Source of the DNA: Flavobacteriales bacterium
Lineage (GTDB): Bacteria > Bacteroidota > Bacteroidia > Flavobacteriales > PHOS-HE28
Reading direction: 5' to 3'
NCBI GenBank assembly: GCA_008016945.1
Contig: SSGN01000153.1
Location: forward strand, 1 to 36,733
Length of the DNA: 36,733 bases
In this document: piece by piece, positions 23,927 through 31,939 of the stretch
Layout of the letters: each line of letters begins with the position of its first letter
Numbering within the stretch: position 1 is the stretch's first letter
Made by a program: the position numbers and the translations under genes
Notes under the pieces: model-generated
Databases searched by the model: none
Told to the model about the DNA's origin: nothing
The model's input: the letters and a program-made list of their open reading frames with translations, nothing else

Positions 23927-24493
23927 CTACAGGTCCTCCGGTGTATTGAGGTTGCGGAAGGTGCCCTCGGGCCAGCCCTCCTCCCCGGGGCATACCTGCA
24001 CGTACCGGGTGTGTACGGCCTCTATGGCATCGGACAGCTTGAGGCGTTCCGCCCACAGCCTCTCCTCGAACACCTTCCGGCAGCGCCGATGGTACATGGC
24101 CACCAGGGGTTGCAGGTGCCCATCGCACTGGGGCACCACGGCATCATGGTCGGTATCGTGCAGGCGCTTGAGCAACTCGATCAACCGGCCGGGAACATCG
24201 GGCATGTCGCACGCCAACACGATGAGGCGATCGTTCCACGCGTAACGCAAGGCGGTGACGATGCCCCCCAGCGGCCCCAGGCCCGCACGGTCGTCGGCGA
24301 TCACCAGCGGACCCACGTGCGCGTAGCGGTACGGATCACCGATGATGAGCAGTTCATCCACATGCGGGCGAAGCCGTTCCACGGCATTGGTGATGAGCGT
24401 TCCGCCACCATGCTCGATCAGCGCCTTGTCGCGCCCCATACGACTGCTTCGGCCACCGGCCAGCACCACTCCGGTCCATCCAAGGTCGTTCAT
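23927..24493 (-). CDS. mobA: Molybdenum cofactor guanylyltransferase MobA
   Basis: 188 residues. MobA attaches GMP to Moco to form the MGD cofactor that formate dehydrogenase needs. The nucleotide-binding loop is VVLAGGRSSRMGRDKALIE near the N-terminus; LVIADDRAGLGPLGGI and LACDMPDVP supply the metal- and GTP-binding acidic residues. Length is typical. It lies 16 nt downstream of moeA. Its presence fits a bis-MGD enzyme (FdhA) and is less needed for simple Moco enzymes. Confidence 0.95.
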   Translation of the reverse strand: MNDLGWTGVVLAGGRSSRMGRDKALIEHGGGTLITNAVERLRPHVDELLIIGDPYRYAHVGPLVIADDRAGLGPLGGIVTALRYAWNDRLIVLACDMPDVPGRLIELLKRLHDTDHDAVVPQCDGHLQPLVAMYHRRCRKVFEERLWAERLKLSDAIEAVHTRYVQVCPGEEGWPEGTFRNLNTPEDL

Positions 24494-24509
24494 GTCAAAG
24501 GGAGGCGCC

Positions 24510-25676
24510 TCAGGGTAGATGATGAACGATCACCGGATCACCGGCCGCCCACGACCGCCGGTCCGCAGGCAGGTACACCAATGCGTTGGCCACCAACAAG
24601 GTGCGCAGCATGTGCGAGCCTTCGTCCGCCAGCAGCTCCACACGCACGCCCCGCACCAGCCCCGCACGGAACTCCGCGCGCTGGCCCTTCACCTCCAACG
24701 GAGCGGCCAAGGGTAGCTCCTCTTCGCGAAGGAACGGGGCGGGTACACCTTGTACGGCACGCAGGAAAGGCAATACGTACTCGTGATAGAGCACCAGCAC
24801 CGCACGTGGATTGCCGGGCAGCGCGAACACCGGTCTCCCGAGAACGGTGGCGAACAACATGGGCTTGCCGGGCTTCTGCGCCACGCCATGGAAATGAATG
24901 GTCGCACCGAGCTTCTTCATTACCGCGGGCAGCAGATCATGGTCGCCCACGGACACGCCGCCCGTGGTGATCAACACATCGCCGTGTGCCGCGGCCTGCT
25001 GTATCGCTTCCACCAGCGCTTCCTCCTCATCATGGGCGGTATGGACCTCGGCCGTGCAGCCTTCCACGCGGAGCGCCGCCTCCAGCATGTGCTCGTTGCT
25101 GCTGTGGATGCGGCCGGTGGTGTCCTTTCCCAACTCGATGAACTCCCCTCCGGTACGTAACACGGCCACATGCGGCTTACTGGTGGTGCACACCTCCCGC
25201 ACCCCGCACGATGCCAGAGCGCCGATCGCCGCTACCGAAAGCACCGAGCCCGCCTCCACCACCACCTCGCCCTTTCGCACGCTCTCCCCTTCGCGCCGGA
25301 TGTTCGCGCCGGCGTTGAGCCCAGCGGCCGTATGTCGTAGTGTTCCCTGTTCGCGGATGCAGTACTCCTGCATCAACACGGCCACCGTACCCTGGGGCAC
25401 CATGGCCCCCGTGAAGATCCGCACGGCCTCTCCGGGCATGACCGGCGTGGATGCCACCTCCCCAGCGGCCAGCGCCCCGATCACCGTCCACGGACCTTCC
25501 ACCGAGCCCACCGCATAACCATCCACCGCGGTGACATCGAAACGCGGATAATGATCGGGGGAGCGGATCGCTTCGCACACCACGTGGCCCAAGGCACGGA
25601 TCAGTGCACGCCGCTCCGTCGGCCGGACAACGACCTCGGCCATCATCCGCCGCTTGGCTTCCTCCACACCGATCAT
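24510..25676 (-). CDS. moeA: Molybdopterin molybdenumtransferase MoeA
   Basis: 388 residues from the ATG at 25676, overlapping the TSUP stop by 4 nt. MoeA inserts molybdate into adenylylated molybdopterin. Signatures: RFDVTAVDGYAVGS near residue 50, VRIFTGAMVPQGTVAVLMQE, LRTGGEFIELG, TTGGVSVGDHDLLP with the catalytic Asp in GVSVGD, and ALPGNPRAVLVLYHEYV. Full length, all four MoeA domains apparent. It works with the Mog domain of the fusion protein at 22178. Confidence 0.95.
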   Translation of the reverse strand: MIGVEEAKRRMMAEVVVRPTERRALIRALGHVVCEAIRSPDHYPRFDVTAVDGYAVGSVEGPWTVIGALAAGEVASTPVMPGEAVRIFTGAMVPQGTVAVLMQEYCIREQGTLRHTAAGLNAGANIRREGESVRKGEVVVEAGSVLSVAAIGALASCGVREVCTTSKPHVAVLRTGGEFIELGKDTTGRIHSSNEHMLEAALRVEGCTAEVHTAHDEEEALVEAIQQAAAHGDVLITTGGVSVGDHDLLPAVMKKLGATIHFHGVAQKPGKPMLFATVLGRPVFALPGNPRAVLVLYHEYVLPFLRAVQGVPAPFLREEELPLAAPLEVKGQRAEFRAGLVRGVRVELLADEGSHMLRTLLVANALVYLPADRRSWAAGDPVIVHHLP

Positions 25677-26407
25677 GCGATGAACAACTTGAACGATGCG
25701 AACAACAACACCACGGCCAAGACCTGACGCAACCGCAGCTGGGTGAAGCGGCGGGCGCCCACGTAGGCACCGAGCGAGCCGCCCGCCAGCGCCGCGGCGA
25801 TCCAGATGAAATGGTCCGGACCGAACATGCCCAGCCCCTTGCTCACCGCCATGCTGACCAGGCCTGCGGCACTGTTGACGAAGATGAACGCCGCACTGAT
25901 GGCCGCGCTCTCCTTGGCGGTGCTCCATCCGAACACGAGCAACAGCGGGCTGAGCAGCACCCCGCCCCCGATCCCGATCATGCCGGAGATCAGGCCGAGC
26001 ACGGCACCGATGGCCAGGGCAACGAACAGGTGCGGTGGCGCCTTACGCTCGTCACCGCCACCGAAAAGGCCCAGGAGCCGGGCCACCGCCACCGCGAGGC
26101 ATACCGCCAGAACACGTTTGTACACCACCACATCCAGTTGGATACGTGCCCCCAGCCAGGCCATGGGCATGGAGGCCACCGCGAACGGCCAGAAAAGCCC
26201 CATGCGGAAGTGACCGGCCCAGGTGAACTGCGCGAACGCCATGGCGCTCACGAAGAGATTGAGCAACAATGCCGTGGGACGCACCATTTCCGGGGCGAAG
26301 CCCAGCAGCGTCATCACCGCGATGTAGCCGCTGGCCCCGCCATGGCCCACGCTGGCGTAGAGGAAGGCCACCACGGCCAACAACAGTGCGATGGATGCCT
26401 CGTTCAT
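25673..26407 (-). CDS. TSUP (TauE/SafE) family membrane permease in Moco operon
   Basis: 244 residues from the ATG at 26407, with about seven or eight transmembrane helices. The N-terminal repeat opens VVAFLYASVGHGGASGYIAVM and the second repeat contains GLISGMIGIGGGVLLSPLLL, the two diagnostic TSUP loops. TSUP proteins move sulfite, thiosulfate, sulfoacetate or other anions. It is held between the MoeB-like gene and moeA by 4-nt overlaps on both sides, so it is almost certainly co-translated with them. Because the window has no modABC, a role in molybdate or sulfur-anion transport for cofactor synthesis is plausible (inference). Confidence 0.88.
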   Translation of the reverse strand: MNEASIALLLAVVAFLYASVGHGGASGYIAVMTLLGFAPEMVRPTALLLNLFVSAMAFAQFTWAGHFRMGLFWPFAVASMPMAWLGARIQLDVVVYKRVLAVCLAVAVARLLGLFGGGDERKAPPHLFVALAIGAVLGLISGMIGIGGGVLLSPLLLVFGWSTAKESAAISAAFIFVNSAAGLVSMAVSKGLGMFGPDHFIWIAAALAGGSLGAYVGARRFTQLRLRQVLAVVLLFASFKLFIA

Positions 26408-27126
26408 GCGTGATGGTCGCGGTCGATGGGTGTGTCCATGAACTCCCCGGCCTCGGGACCCAGAAGCCGAAGCCAACGTCCGTGCGTGCAGTCCACCAGG
26501 TCCATCACCCCGGCCAGGCCATCGCCACCGCGGAGCAGATCGGTGATCCGCAATGCCATGAGCGAGGCGGTGATCGTGGTGACCGCAGCGGGCACCTCAC
26601 GCATATCGCACGCCAGCTGTTCCTCCGACGTGCGGCCGTGGAAGAAGCCATGCCCCCTCCCCTGTTGCGCCAGGCCATGCCAGGTGATCACCTGTACCTG
26701 GTGACCATGGACCGCACCGCTCACCAACGGGATCCGTAGCGACCGGCAGGTACGCTCGATCAACCCACGTGCCGCGAGGTCGTCGGTGCAGTCGGCCACC
26801 ACCGCGCTGCCCGCAAGCAGCCCCTCGATGTTGTGCGCATCCACGAAACGGTGCTCGGCGGTCCAGCGCACCGCGTGGCGCATGGCCCGTAGCCGCTCCA
26901 CCGCAGCCACCACCTTGGCGCGGCCCACATCGTCCGTGGTGTACAAGAGCTGTCGTACAAGGTTCTTCGCCTCCACGGTATCACCATCGACCACGGTGAT
27001 GGCCGGAACGGACATGGCCGCAACGAGTGGAAGCAGGGCACAGCCCGTTCCTCCCGCACCGATCACGGTGATGAAGCCGTTCGTAGCGCTGTTGTCCGCC
27101 GTGTCGATCACCGGCGCAAGGTACAC
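26404..27126 (-). CDS. ThiF/MoeB/HesA-family adenylyltransferase
   Basis: 240 residues from a GTG at 27126; a later GTG at 27111 is possible and would drop five residues. The ATP-binding Rossmann motif is VIGAGGTGCALLP, followed by VVDGDTVEAKNLVRQLLY with the conserved Asp and Arg, and ADCTDDLAARGLIERTC. MoeB adenylylates the MoaD C-terminus; position at the head of the Moco operon suggests that job. The two CxxC zinc pairs of classical MoeB are absent, and there is no rhodanese domain, so it is a shortened family member. It overlaps the TSUP gene by 4 nt. Confidence 0.85.
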   Translation of the reverse strand: MYLAPVIDTADNSATNGFITVIGAGGTGCALLPLVAAMSVPAITVVDGDTVEAKNLVRQLLYTTDDVGRAKVVAAVERLRAMRHAVRWTAEHRFVDAHNIEGLLAGSAVVADCTDDLAARGLIERTCRSLRIPLVSGAVHGHQVQVITWHGLAQQGRGHGFFHGRTSEEQLACDMREVPAAVTTITASLMALRITDLLRGGDGLAGVMDLVDCTHGRWLRLLGPEAGEFMDTPIDRDHHA

Positions 27127-27184
27127 CCGCTCAAGTAGGCGACCTTATCCAACCGGCGTTCCGAGCCCTGGTATCGCGACCCGA

Positions 27185-27676
27185 TCATTCAACGGACCCA
27201 CAGGACACGTCCACCGAACCGGCCAGGGTCTTGGTCTGACCATTCATTTCGTTGTGGACACGGGCCTGGAAATGTGCCCTCAGGCGACGTGTGCCGGCAT
27301 CATAGCCATCGATCACGAGCCAGCCCGCACTATCGCCGATGGAAACGTAGGGTGTACCGGCGTTCAAGAAAAGGACCGCGTTCGACGCCTCGGAGATCCG
27401 CTGTGTCCCGGTGGCGATACTATCGACCTGGATGGTGAAGGTGTTGCCCAGCAAGCTCACCCCGCTGATGCTCGCACTGGTGCCATCGGATACGGCGGTG
27501 ATGTTGGCGTCGGCACAGAACGAAGTGCCGTCGAGGTCCACCTGGATGCGCGCCCCATCGGAGCCGCAGGTTTCGGGAACAAGGCCGATCTCTTCGGCGA
27601 CCTCCTTGCCCACCTTGGCACAGGAGGCGAACACGACAGCCGTTAGAACCAACAAGAACGTTGAGTGTATGCGCAT
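27185..27676 (-). CDS. Putative lipoprotein, DUF6252-like
   Basis: 163 residues from the ATG at 27676 (the frame is open upstream but without signal character). The N-terminus MRIHSTFLLVLTAVVFASC is a lipoprotein signal peptide with the lipidated Cys at residue 19. The mature part, ARIQVDLDGTSFCADANITA through a series of short beta strands, resembles small Bacteroidota lipoproteins of the DUF6252 type (from memory). It is expected in the periplasm or at the outer membrane. Function unknown. It lies downstream of the T9SS FG-GAP gene, separated by a strong terminator, so it probably has its own promoter. Confidence 0.7.
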   Translation of the reverse strand: MRIHSTFLLVLTAVVFASCAKVGKEVAEEIGLVPETCGSDGARIQVDLDGTSFCADANITAVSDGTSASISGVSLLGNTFTIQVDSIATGTQRISEASNAVLFLNAGTPYVSIGDSAGWLVIDGYDAGTRRLRAHFQARVHNEMNGQTKTLAGSVDVSCGSVE

Positions 27677-27740
27677 GGTGATGGTGTATGACGCCCTTGT
27701 ACGCCGAAGCCGGACCAAGGGATACGGCACCCTGAAAGAG

Positions 27741-27775
27741 CGAACGCCCGTGGTACGCGGTACCACGGGCGTTCG
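27741..27775 (-). terminator. Perfect 16-bp stem-loop terminator
   Basis: CGAACGCCCGTGGTAC (27741-27756) and its exact complement (27760-27775) enclose a 3-nt loop. On the minus strand it follows the stop of the FG-GAP gene by 16 nt and is followed by CTCTTTC, a weak U-tract. Confidence 0.7.
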
Positions 27776-27790
27776 AAAAGGCGTACTCGT

Positions 27791-30616
27791 TTATTGGAGC
27801 ACCAACCGTGTGACCCGACGTCCGCCGGTGTGCTGTAGCGCAAGGGTGTAATCACCAGCGGCCAGATGGCTGAGGTCCACCACGGCCAGGCCGTGATCGC
27901 TCTTCAAGCTGGTGGTGTATACCTGGCGGCCCGAAACATCGAACACATCCAGTTCAAGCGCCACCTCGTCCTCCCCCATGGCGATGTTCACCGTGCCATG
28001 GGAGGGGTTCGGCCAGAGCCGATGGCCCTGCGTTCCAACACCATCGGCGATCGTGGTGGGACCGATGTTCACATTCACTTCGGTGCGGGAACCCTCGCAG
28101 GTGATGCTGGGGCTGGCCACCTCGAGGTCGTAGAAGAAGTAGTAGTACGCCGTGGCGTTGGCCCCGGTAACGGAACTGCTGGTCATGCTACCCAAGGTGC
28201 CCAGGGCATAGGGGTACGCGGGGTTGCTGCCCAGACCATCGCGCCACAGGCCCGGGCTGCCGCCCACACAGCGCAAGCCGTACGGTCCACCTGCGGGAAC
28301 GCTGAAGTTCAGTTCCACGCGCTGCTCACCGGTAGGGATCTCGAAGGTTCCCATGGCGATCGTGGCCCCGGTGTTCCGGTCGATCACCGCGATGGTGCGT
28401 TCGCCGGTACTGTTGGCGTACACCTTCACGCTGCGGATGACCATATCCTCATAGGCGGTGAACACTTGGTAATAGTCGGTGTTGGTCTGGTACACACCGC
28501 TGTTCGACTTGTTCGGGCGACCGCCGTAGGCCACATCACCACCGTGGGTCATGCTCGCGGAGGCCCAGTAGGTCGCGTCGGAGGAAAGCTCAGGGGTCAC
28601 GAACGTGTTACCGGTGGCGATCGCTGTACCACCCACCGCCACATCGTACCACTGGATGCCATCGCCCTCCGCATAGAGTTCGGCGCTGCTGTTCACTCCG
28701 GTCATCACATCATCGGCCAGCGGAGCGTCCGGTGCGGCGAACAGGTCGAGCACCACCGGTGCACTGATGAAGGTTCCGCAGGCTCCCGGCACTGATACGG
28801 TATACGTTCCCGAGGTGGTCACCTCGATGGTACGGGTGGCTCCCAAGCCATCGCTCCAGGTGTATCCATCCGCCTCGGAAGAGGTCAGCTCCACAGGGTT
28901 GCCTTCGCAACCGTGCACATCGCCGATCACCGACACCGTGGGGGTCTCGTCCGGATCCAAGGGCACATTGATGCTCGCCGAGCCGGTGCATCCGGAGCCA
29001 TCGTCGATCACCACCGAATACACGCCAGGCTGTTCCACCGTGATCTCCTGGGTGGTGGCCCCGGTGTTCCACAGGAACGAACCCGCTTCGTTCACGCTCA
29101 GCACCACGGGTGCGCCACCTGTGCACAACACCGGCGCACCCACCGGACTGATGCTGGCCACAGGGCTGATGCACGTGTTCTCCACGATGGTGATCGCTTG
29201 GTCCACGTTCAGGTCCTCGAAGGTCTCCTCCAAGCCGCTGGGCCAGCGAACGGTGAGCGTTGGTATCGTGGAATGTTCGCCCAGGCCGAAGCTGCAAGCG
29301 AAGGTGGTCACCATGCCGTAGCTCTCACCGGCCTTCACCTCGCGCACTTGGGTGCCCCAGGGGCCGGTGATCCGCACCTGCGCGCCCACCGCATCGCGAT
29401 TGCTGATGGTCCCTTGAAGGCGTACCGTGAGCCAGTGGTTGTCGTTGCCATCGTTCAGCCACAACCGGTCGGGCTGGTTGGCATCGGTGGTCACGTACCC
29501 GGTACCGTAATTGGCGAACACATCGGTGAACCCGTCGTTGTTCAGGTCGCCGGTGGCGAAGCTGTGCATGGCCCGGCCTGCGGGGAAAAGACCACTGATC
29601 GGGGTGAAGGTGCCGTCGCCGTTCCCCTTGAAGAAGTACTCCACACCACCGGCGATGAGGACATCCAGGAATCCATCGTTATCGAAGTCCACGAACTTGC
29701 TCTGTAGGAAGAAGCCCGTGTACTCCATGCCACAGCCCGCGGTGACATCCACGAAGGTGGTGTTGTCCACGTTCTCGAACAGTTGGATGGTGGCATCGTG
29801 GTTGGTGGCCACCATGTCGAGGTCGCCATCGTTGTCATAATCGCCGAAGTCGGCCGTCCACGTCTGGTTCCTGATCTCCAGGCCATAGGCCGCCGCCTGA
29901 TCCGCAAAAGCATTGGACCCGTCGTTCACGAACAACCGGTTCCACCGCCGTGGGTCGCTGGAGTTGTTCACTCCCTGGCGGCACTTGGCGATGTACAGGT
30001 CCAAGTCGCCATCGCTATCGAAATCGGTGAAGCAGCTGCCGTAGTTGCCGCTCATGTCCGAGCTCGGGTTGGTGGCCCAGTTGAAGTGCGTCGTGTTCAA
30101 GTTCAGGTCGCCGTTGACATCGGCGAGCCACACGTTGTTCGGCCCCACGTCGTTGCAGGCGAACACGTCCAAGGCCCGATCGTTGTTGATGTCGCCGATG
30201 CTCATGGCCTGTTGGTAGATGGACGGGCCGGTCAACTGGTTCAGCACCCCGGTTCCGATGCCCGAGATCCGCATGTAGTGCGTGCCGTCGTAGTTGCCAC
30301 CGCTCACCACGTCCTTGTGGCCATCGTTGTCGATGTCGGCAATGGCCCAGCCCCATTGGGCGGCATTGCTCATCGAGCCATAATCATGCATGGTGAAGCT
30401 GCCGTCGGGATTCTGGTAATCCACGTGCAACACCCGTGAATTGTGCAGGATGGCCAGGTCGTCGAGGCCATCCCCGTTCATATCCACCACCCCCATGCAA
30501 CCACCGCTGGCGGTGATGGCGCTCTTGCGCGCCGAGGCGTTGGTGAAACTCAGTTGCGCCCAAGCGGACGAGGCCGACAGGGACATCAGGCAAAGAAGCA
30601 CGTATTGTTTTCGCAT
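27791..30616 (-). CDS. FG-GAP/ASPIC-UnbV protein with T9SS sorting domain
   Basis: 941 residues. After a signal peptide (MRKQYVLLCLMSLSASSAWA), about seven FG-GAP/VCBS repeats with Ca-binding loops such as DMNGDGLDD, DIDNDGHKD, DFDSDGDLD and DYDNDGDLD occupy residues 25-380. An ASPIC/UnbV domain follows (about 395-475: VGAQVRITGPWGTQVREV, WPSGLEETF). Then come Ig-like SprB-type modules (FLWNTGATTQEITV) and a C-terminal T9SS type-A domain (LWPNPSHGTVNI, VFDVSGRQVYTT, AGDYTLALQHTG). Predicted secreted or surface protein, possibly an adhesin. Its promoter box lies 46 nt upstream, and its 5' leader can form a hairpin near +1. Confidence 0.88.
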   Translation of the reverse strand: MRKQYVLLCLMSLSASSAWAQLSFTNASARKSAITASGGCMGVVDMNGDGLDDLAILHNSRVLHVDYQNPDGSFTMHDYGSMSNAAQWGWAIADIDNDGHKDVVSGGNYDGTHYMRISGIGTGVLNQLTGPSIYQQAMSIGDINNDRALDVFACNDVGPNNVWLADVNGDLNLNTTHFNWATNPSSDMSGNYGSCFTDFDSDGDLDLYIAKCRQGVNNSSDPRRWNRLFVNDGSNAFADQAAAYGLEIRNQTWTADFGDYDNDGDLDMVATNHDATIQLFENVDNTTFVDVTAGCGMEYTGFFLQSKFVDFDNDGFLDVLIAGGVEYFFKGNGDGTFTPISGLFPAGRAMHSFATGDLNNDGFTDVFANYGTGYVTTDANQPDRLWLNDGNDNHWLTVRLQGTISNRDAVGAQVRITGPWGTQVREVKAGESYGMVTTFACSFGLGEHSTIPTLTVRWPSGLEETFEDLNVDQAITIVENTCISPVASISPVGAPVLCTGGAPVVLSVNEAGSFLWNTGATTQEITVEQPGVYSVVIDDGSGCTGSASINVPLDPDETPTVSVIGDVHGCEGNPVELTSSEADGYTWSDGLGATRTIEVTTSGTYTVSVPGACGTFISAPVVLDLFAAPDAPLADDVMTGVNSSAELYAEGDGIQWYDVAVGGTAIATGNTFVTPELSSDATYWASASMTHGGDVAYGGRPNKSNSGVYQTNTDYYQVFTAYEDMVIRSVKVYANSTGERTIAVIDRNTGATIAMGTFEIPTGEQRVELNFSVPAGGPYGLRCVGGSPGLWRDGLGSNPAYPYALGTLGSMTSSSVTGANATAYYYFFYDLEVASPSITCEGSRTEVNVNIGPTTIADGVGTQGHRLWPNPSHGTVNIAMGEDEVALELDVFDVSGRQVYTTSLKSDHGLAVVDLSHLAAGDYTLALQHTGGRRVTRLVLQ

Positions 30617-30639
30617 ATCGGAGGGATGGAACGTGGATC

Positions 30640-30658
30640 GGTGAAAGAACGTTTCACC
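30640..30658 (-). promoter_or_regulatory. 5'-end leader hairpin of the FG-GAP gene
   Basis: GGTGAAA and TTTCACC (7-bp perfect stem, 5-nt loop) lie 4 nt downstream of the predicted -7 box (30663-30670), so the hairpin would form at or near the 5' end of the mRNA, where such structures are known to slow decay in other bacteria. Confidence 0.35.
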
Positions 30659-30662
30659 AGGC

Positions 30663-30670
30663 CGAAGATA
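30663..30670 (-). promoter_or_regulatory. Putative -7 box TATCTTCG
   Basis: On the minus strand TATCTTCG fits TAnnTTTG with one mismatch, 46 nt upstream of the FG-GAP gene. Confidence 0.45.
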
Positions 30671-30682
30671 GAGGGCCGGGGA

Positions 30683-31837
30683 TCAGCCCACCAGCCCTTC
30701 CGACCCGTTGTCTTGCGATCCTGATGGTTCGGGGAGGACCTCGGCCGGGTCGGTCATGGTCTGGCGGCGGATGCTCTCGCGGTGCACGGCATCCATGAAC
30801 CCCTGCACGAAGGCCTCGCTGAGGCCCAGTTGTGCCGCGAGCCGCAGTTGGCGTTCCATGATCCACTCCCAGCGCTCGGGTTGCAGGATGGCCACCTTAT
30901 GCTCGCGCTTATGGTCGCCGATGCGCGCAGCGATATCCATCCGCGCCCCCAGTTTCTGGGCGATCTCCTCATCGATCCGATCGATCATCTCGCGGAGCTC
31001 CGCGAGCCGATCGCGCATGCCCACCGTGGGCCTGGCCTTTCGAAAGATCAGCCGCTGCACCAGGTCGCCATAGGCCGCCGGGGTCAACTGCTGCTCGGCG
31101 TCGCTCAAGGCGGTCGTGGGATCGGCGTGCACCTCCACCATCAGCCCACTGAACCCAAGGTCCATGGCCTGCTGCGCAACACCTTCCAGACCCTCGCGTT
31201 GGCCGCTGATATGGCTGGGATCACCGATGATCTCCAGCTCCGGGAAGGCGGCCTTGAGGCGGATGGGGAACTCCCACATCGGGTTGTTCCGGTAGGTGGT
31301 CCGTTCGAACCACGAGAACCCCCTGTGGATGGCCGCCAACCGACGAACCCCCGTGCGGTCCAGGCGTTCCAAGGCTCCGATCCAGAGTTGTAGGTCGGGG
31401 TTGATCGGGTTCTTGACGAACACCGGCACATCCACCCCGCGCAAGGCATCGGCCACGGCTTGCACACTGAACGGATTCGGCGTGGTACGCGCCCCGATCC
31501 AGAGCATGTCCACCCCGCCCCGCAAAGCGGCTTCCACATGGTCGGCCGTGGCCACCTCCACCATGGTGCGCAGGCCGGTCTCCGCCTTCACCCTGCGCAG
31601 CCATGGCAACGCGGCCTCACCAACACCTTCGAACGCTCCAGGGCGTGTCCGTGGCTTCCAGACACCCGCCCGGAACACATGCACCGAACCGGTGGCCGCA
31701 AGCCCTTGTGCCGTGGCCATCACCTGTGCTTCGGACTCCGCGCTGCATGGCCCGGCGATCATCAACGGCGACGGAAGGTCAAGCCCCCAGCTCCGGAATG
31801 GCCGTGGACGCATGGTGGAGACCGGCGTGCTGGACAT
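30683..31837 (-). CDS. DAHP synthase/chorismate mutase fusion
   Basis: 384 residues. Residues about 10-270 are a DAHP synthase of the KDO8P-synthase-like type: PLMIAGPCSAESE, FRAGVWKPRTRPGAFEGVG, LWIGARTTPNPFSVQ, VKNPINPD and IIGDPSHISGQREG, carrying PEP/E4P and metal ligands. It condenses PEP and erythrose-4-phosphate, the first shikimate step. Residues about 280-365 are an AroQ-type (type II) chorismate mutase: RLAELREMIDRIDEEIAQ, MDIAARIGDHKREH, and a C-terminal helix. Chorismate mutase would commit flux to phenylalanine and tyrosine. The domain order matches the known bifunctional Bacteroidota enzyme. A perfect TACCTTTG box ends 4 nt before the ATG; a second Met at residue 9 is an alternative start. 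Confidence 0.95.
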   Translation of the reverse strand: MSSTPVSTMRPRPFRSWGLDLPSPLMIAGPCSAESEAQVMATAQGLAATGSVHVFRAGVWKPRTRPGAFEGVGEAALPWLRRVKAETGLRTMVEVATADHVEAALRGGVDMLWIGARTTPNPFSVQAVADALRGVDVPVFVKNPINPDLQLWIGALERLDRTGVRRLAAIHRGFSWFERTTYRNNPMWEFPIRLKAAFPELEIIGDPSHISGQREGLEGVAQQAMDLGFSGLMVEVHADPTTALSDAEQQLTPAAYGDLVQRLIFRKARPTVGMRDRLAELREMIDRIDEEIAQKLGARMDIAARIGDHKREHKVAILQPERWEWIMERQLRLAAQLGLSEAFVQGFMDAVHRESIRRQTMTDPAEVLPEPSGSQDNGSEGLVG

Positions 31838-31841
31838 CGCG

Positions 31842-31849
31842 CAAAGGTA
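31842..31849 (-). promoter_or_regulatory. Perfect -7 box TACCTTTG, 4 nt from start codon
   Basis: An exact TAnnTTTG on the minus strand, ending 4 nt before the ATG of the DAHP synthase gene. If the Met at residue 9 is the real start the leader would be about 25 nt. Confidence 0.55.
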
Positions 31850-31908
31850 GATCCCCTCCCGACCAACGCACGGTCACCGCATCACCGCCGGGATCCTGCA
31901 GAACTTCC

Positions 31909-31916
31909 GACCTTCG
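31909..31916 (+). promoter_or_regulatory. Weak -7 box GACCTTCG
   Basis: GACCTTCG, a two-mismatch form of TAnnTTTG, 23 nt upstream of the S9 peptidase ATG. Confidence 0.3.
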
Positions 31917-31939
31917 CCCTGAACACCGTATCGCAGACC

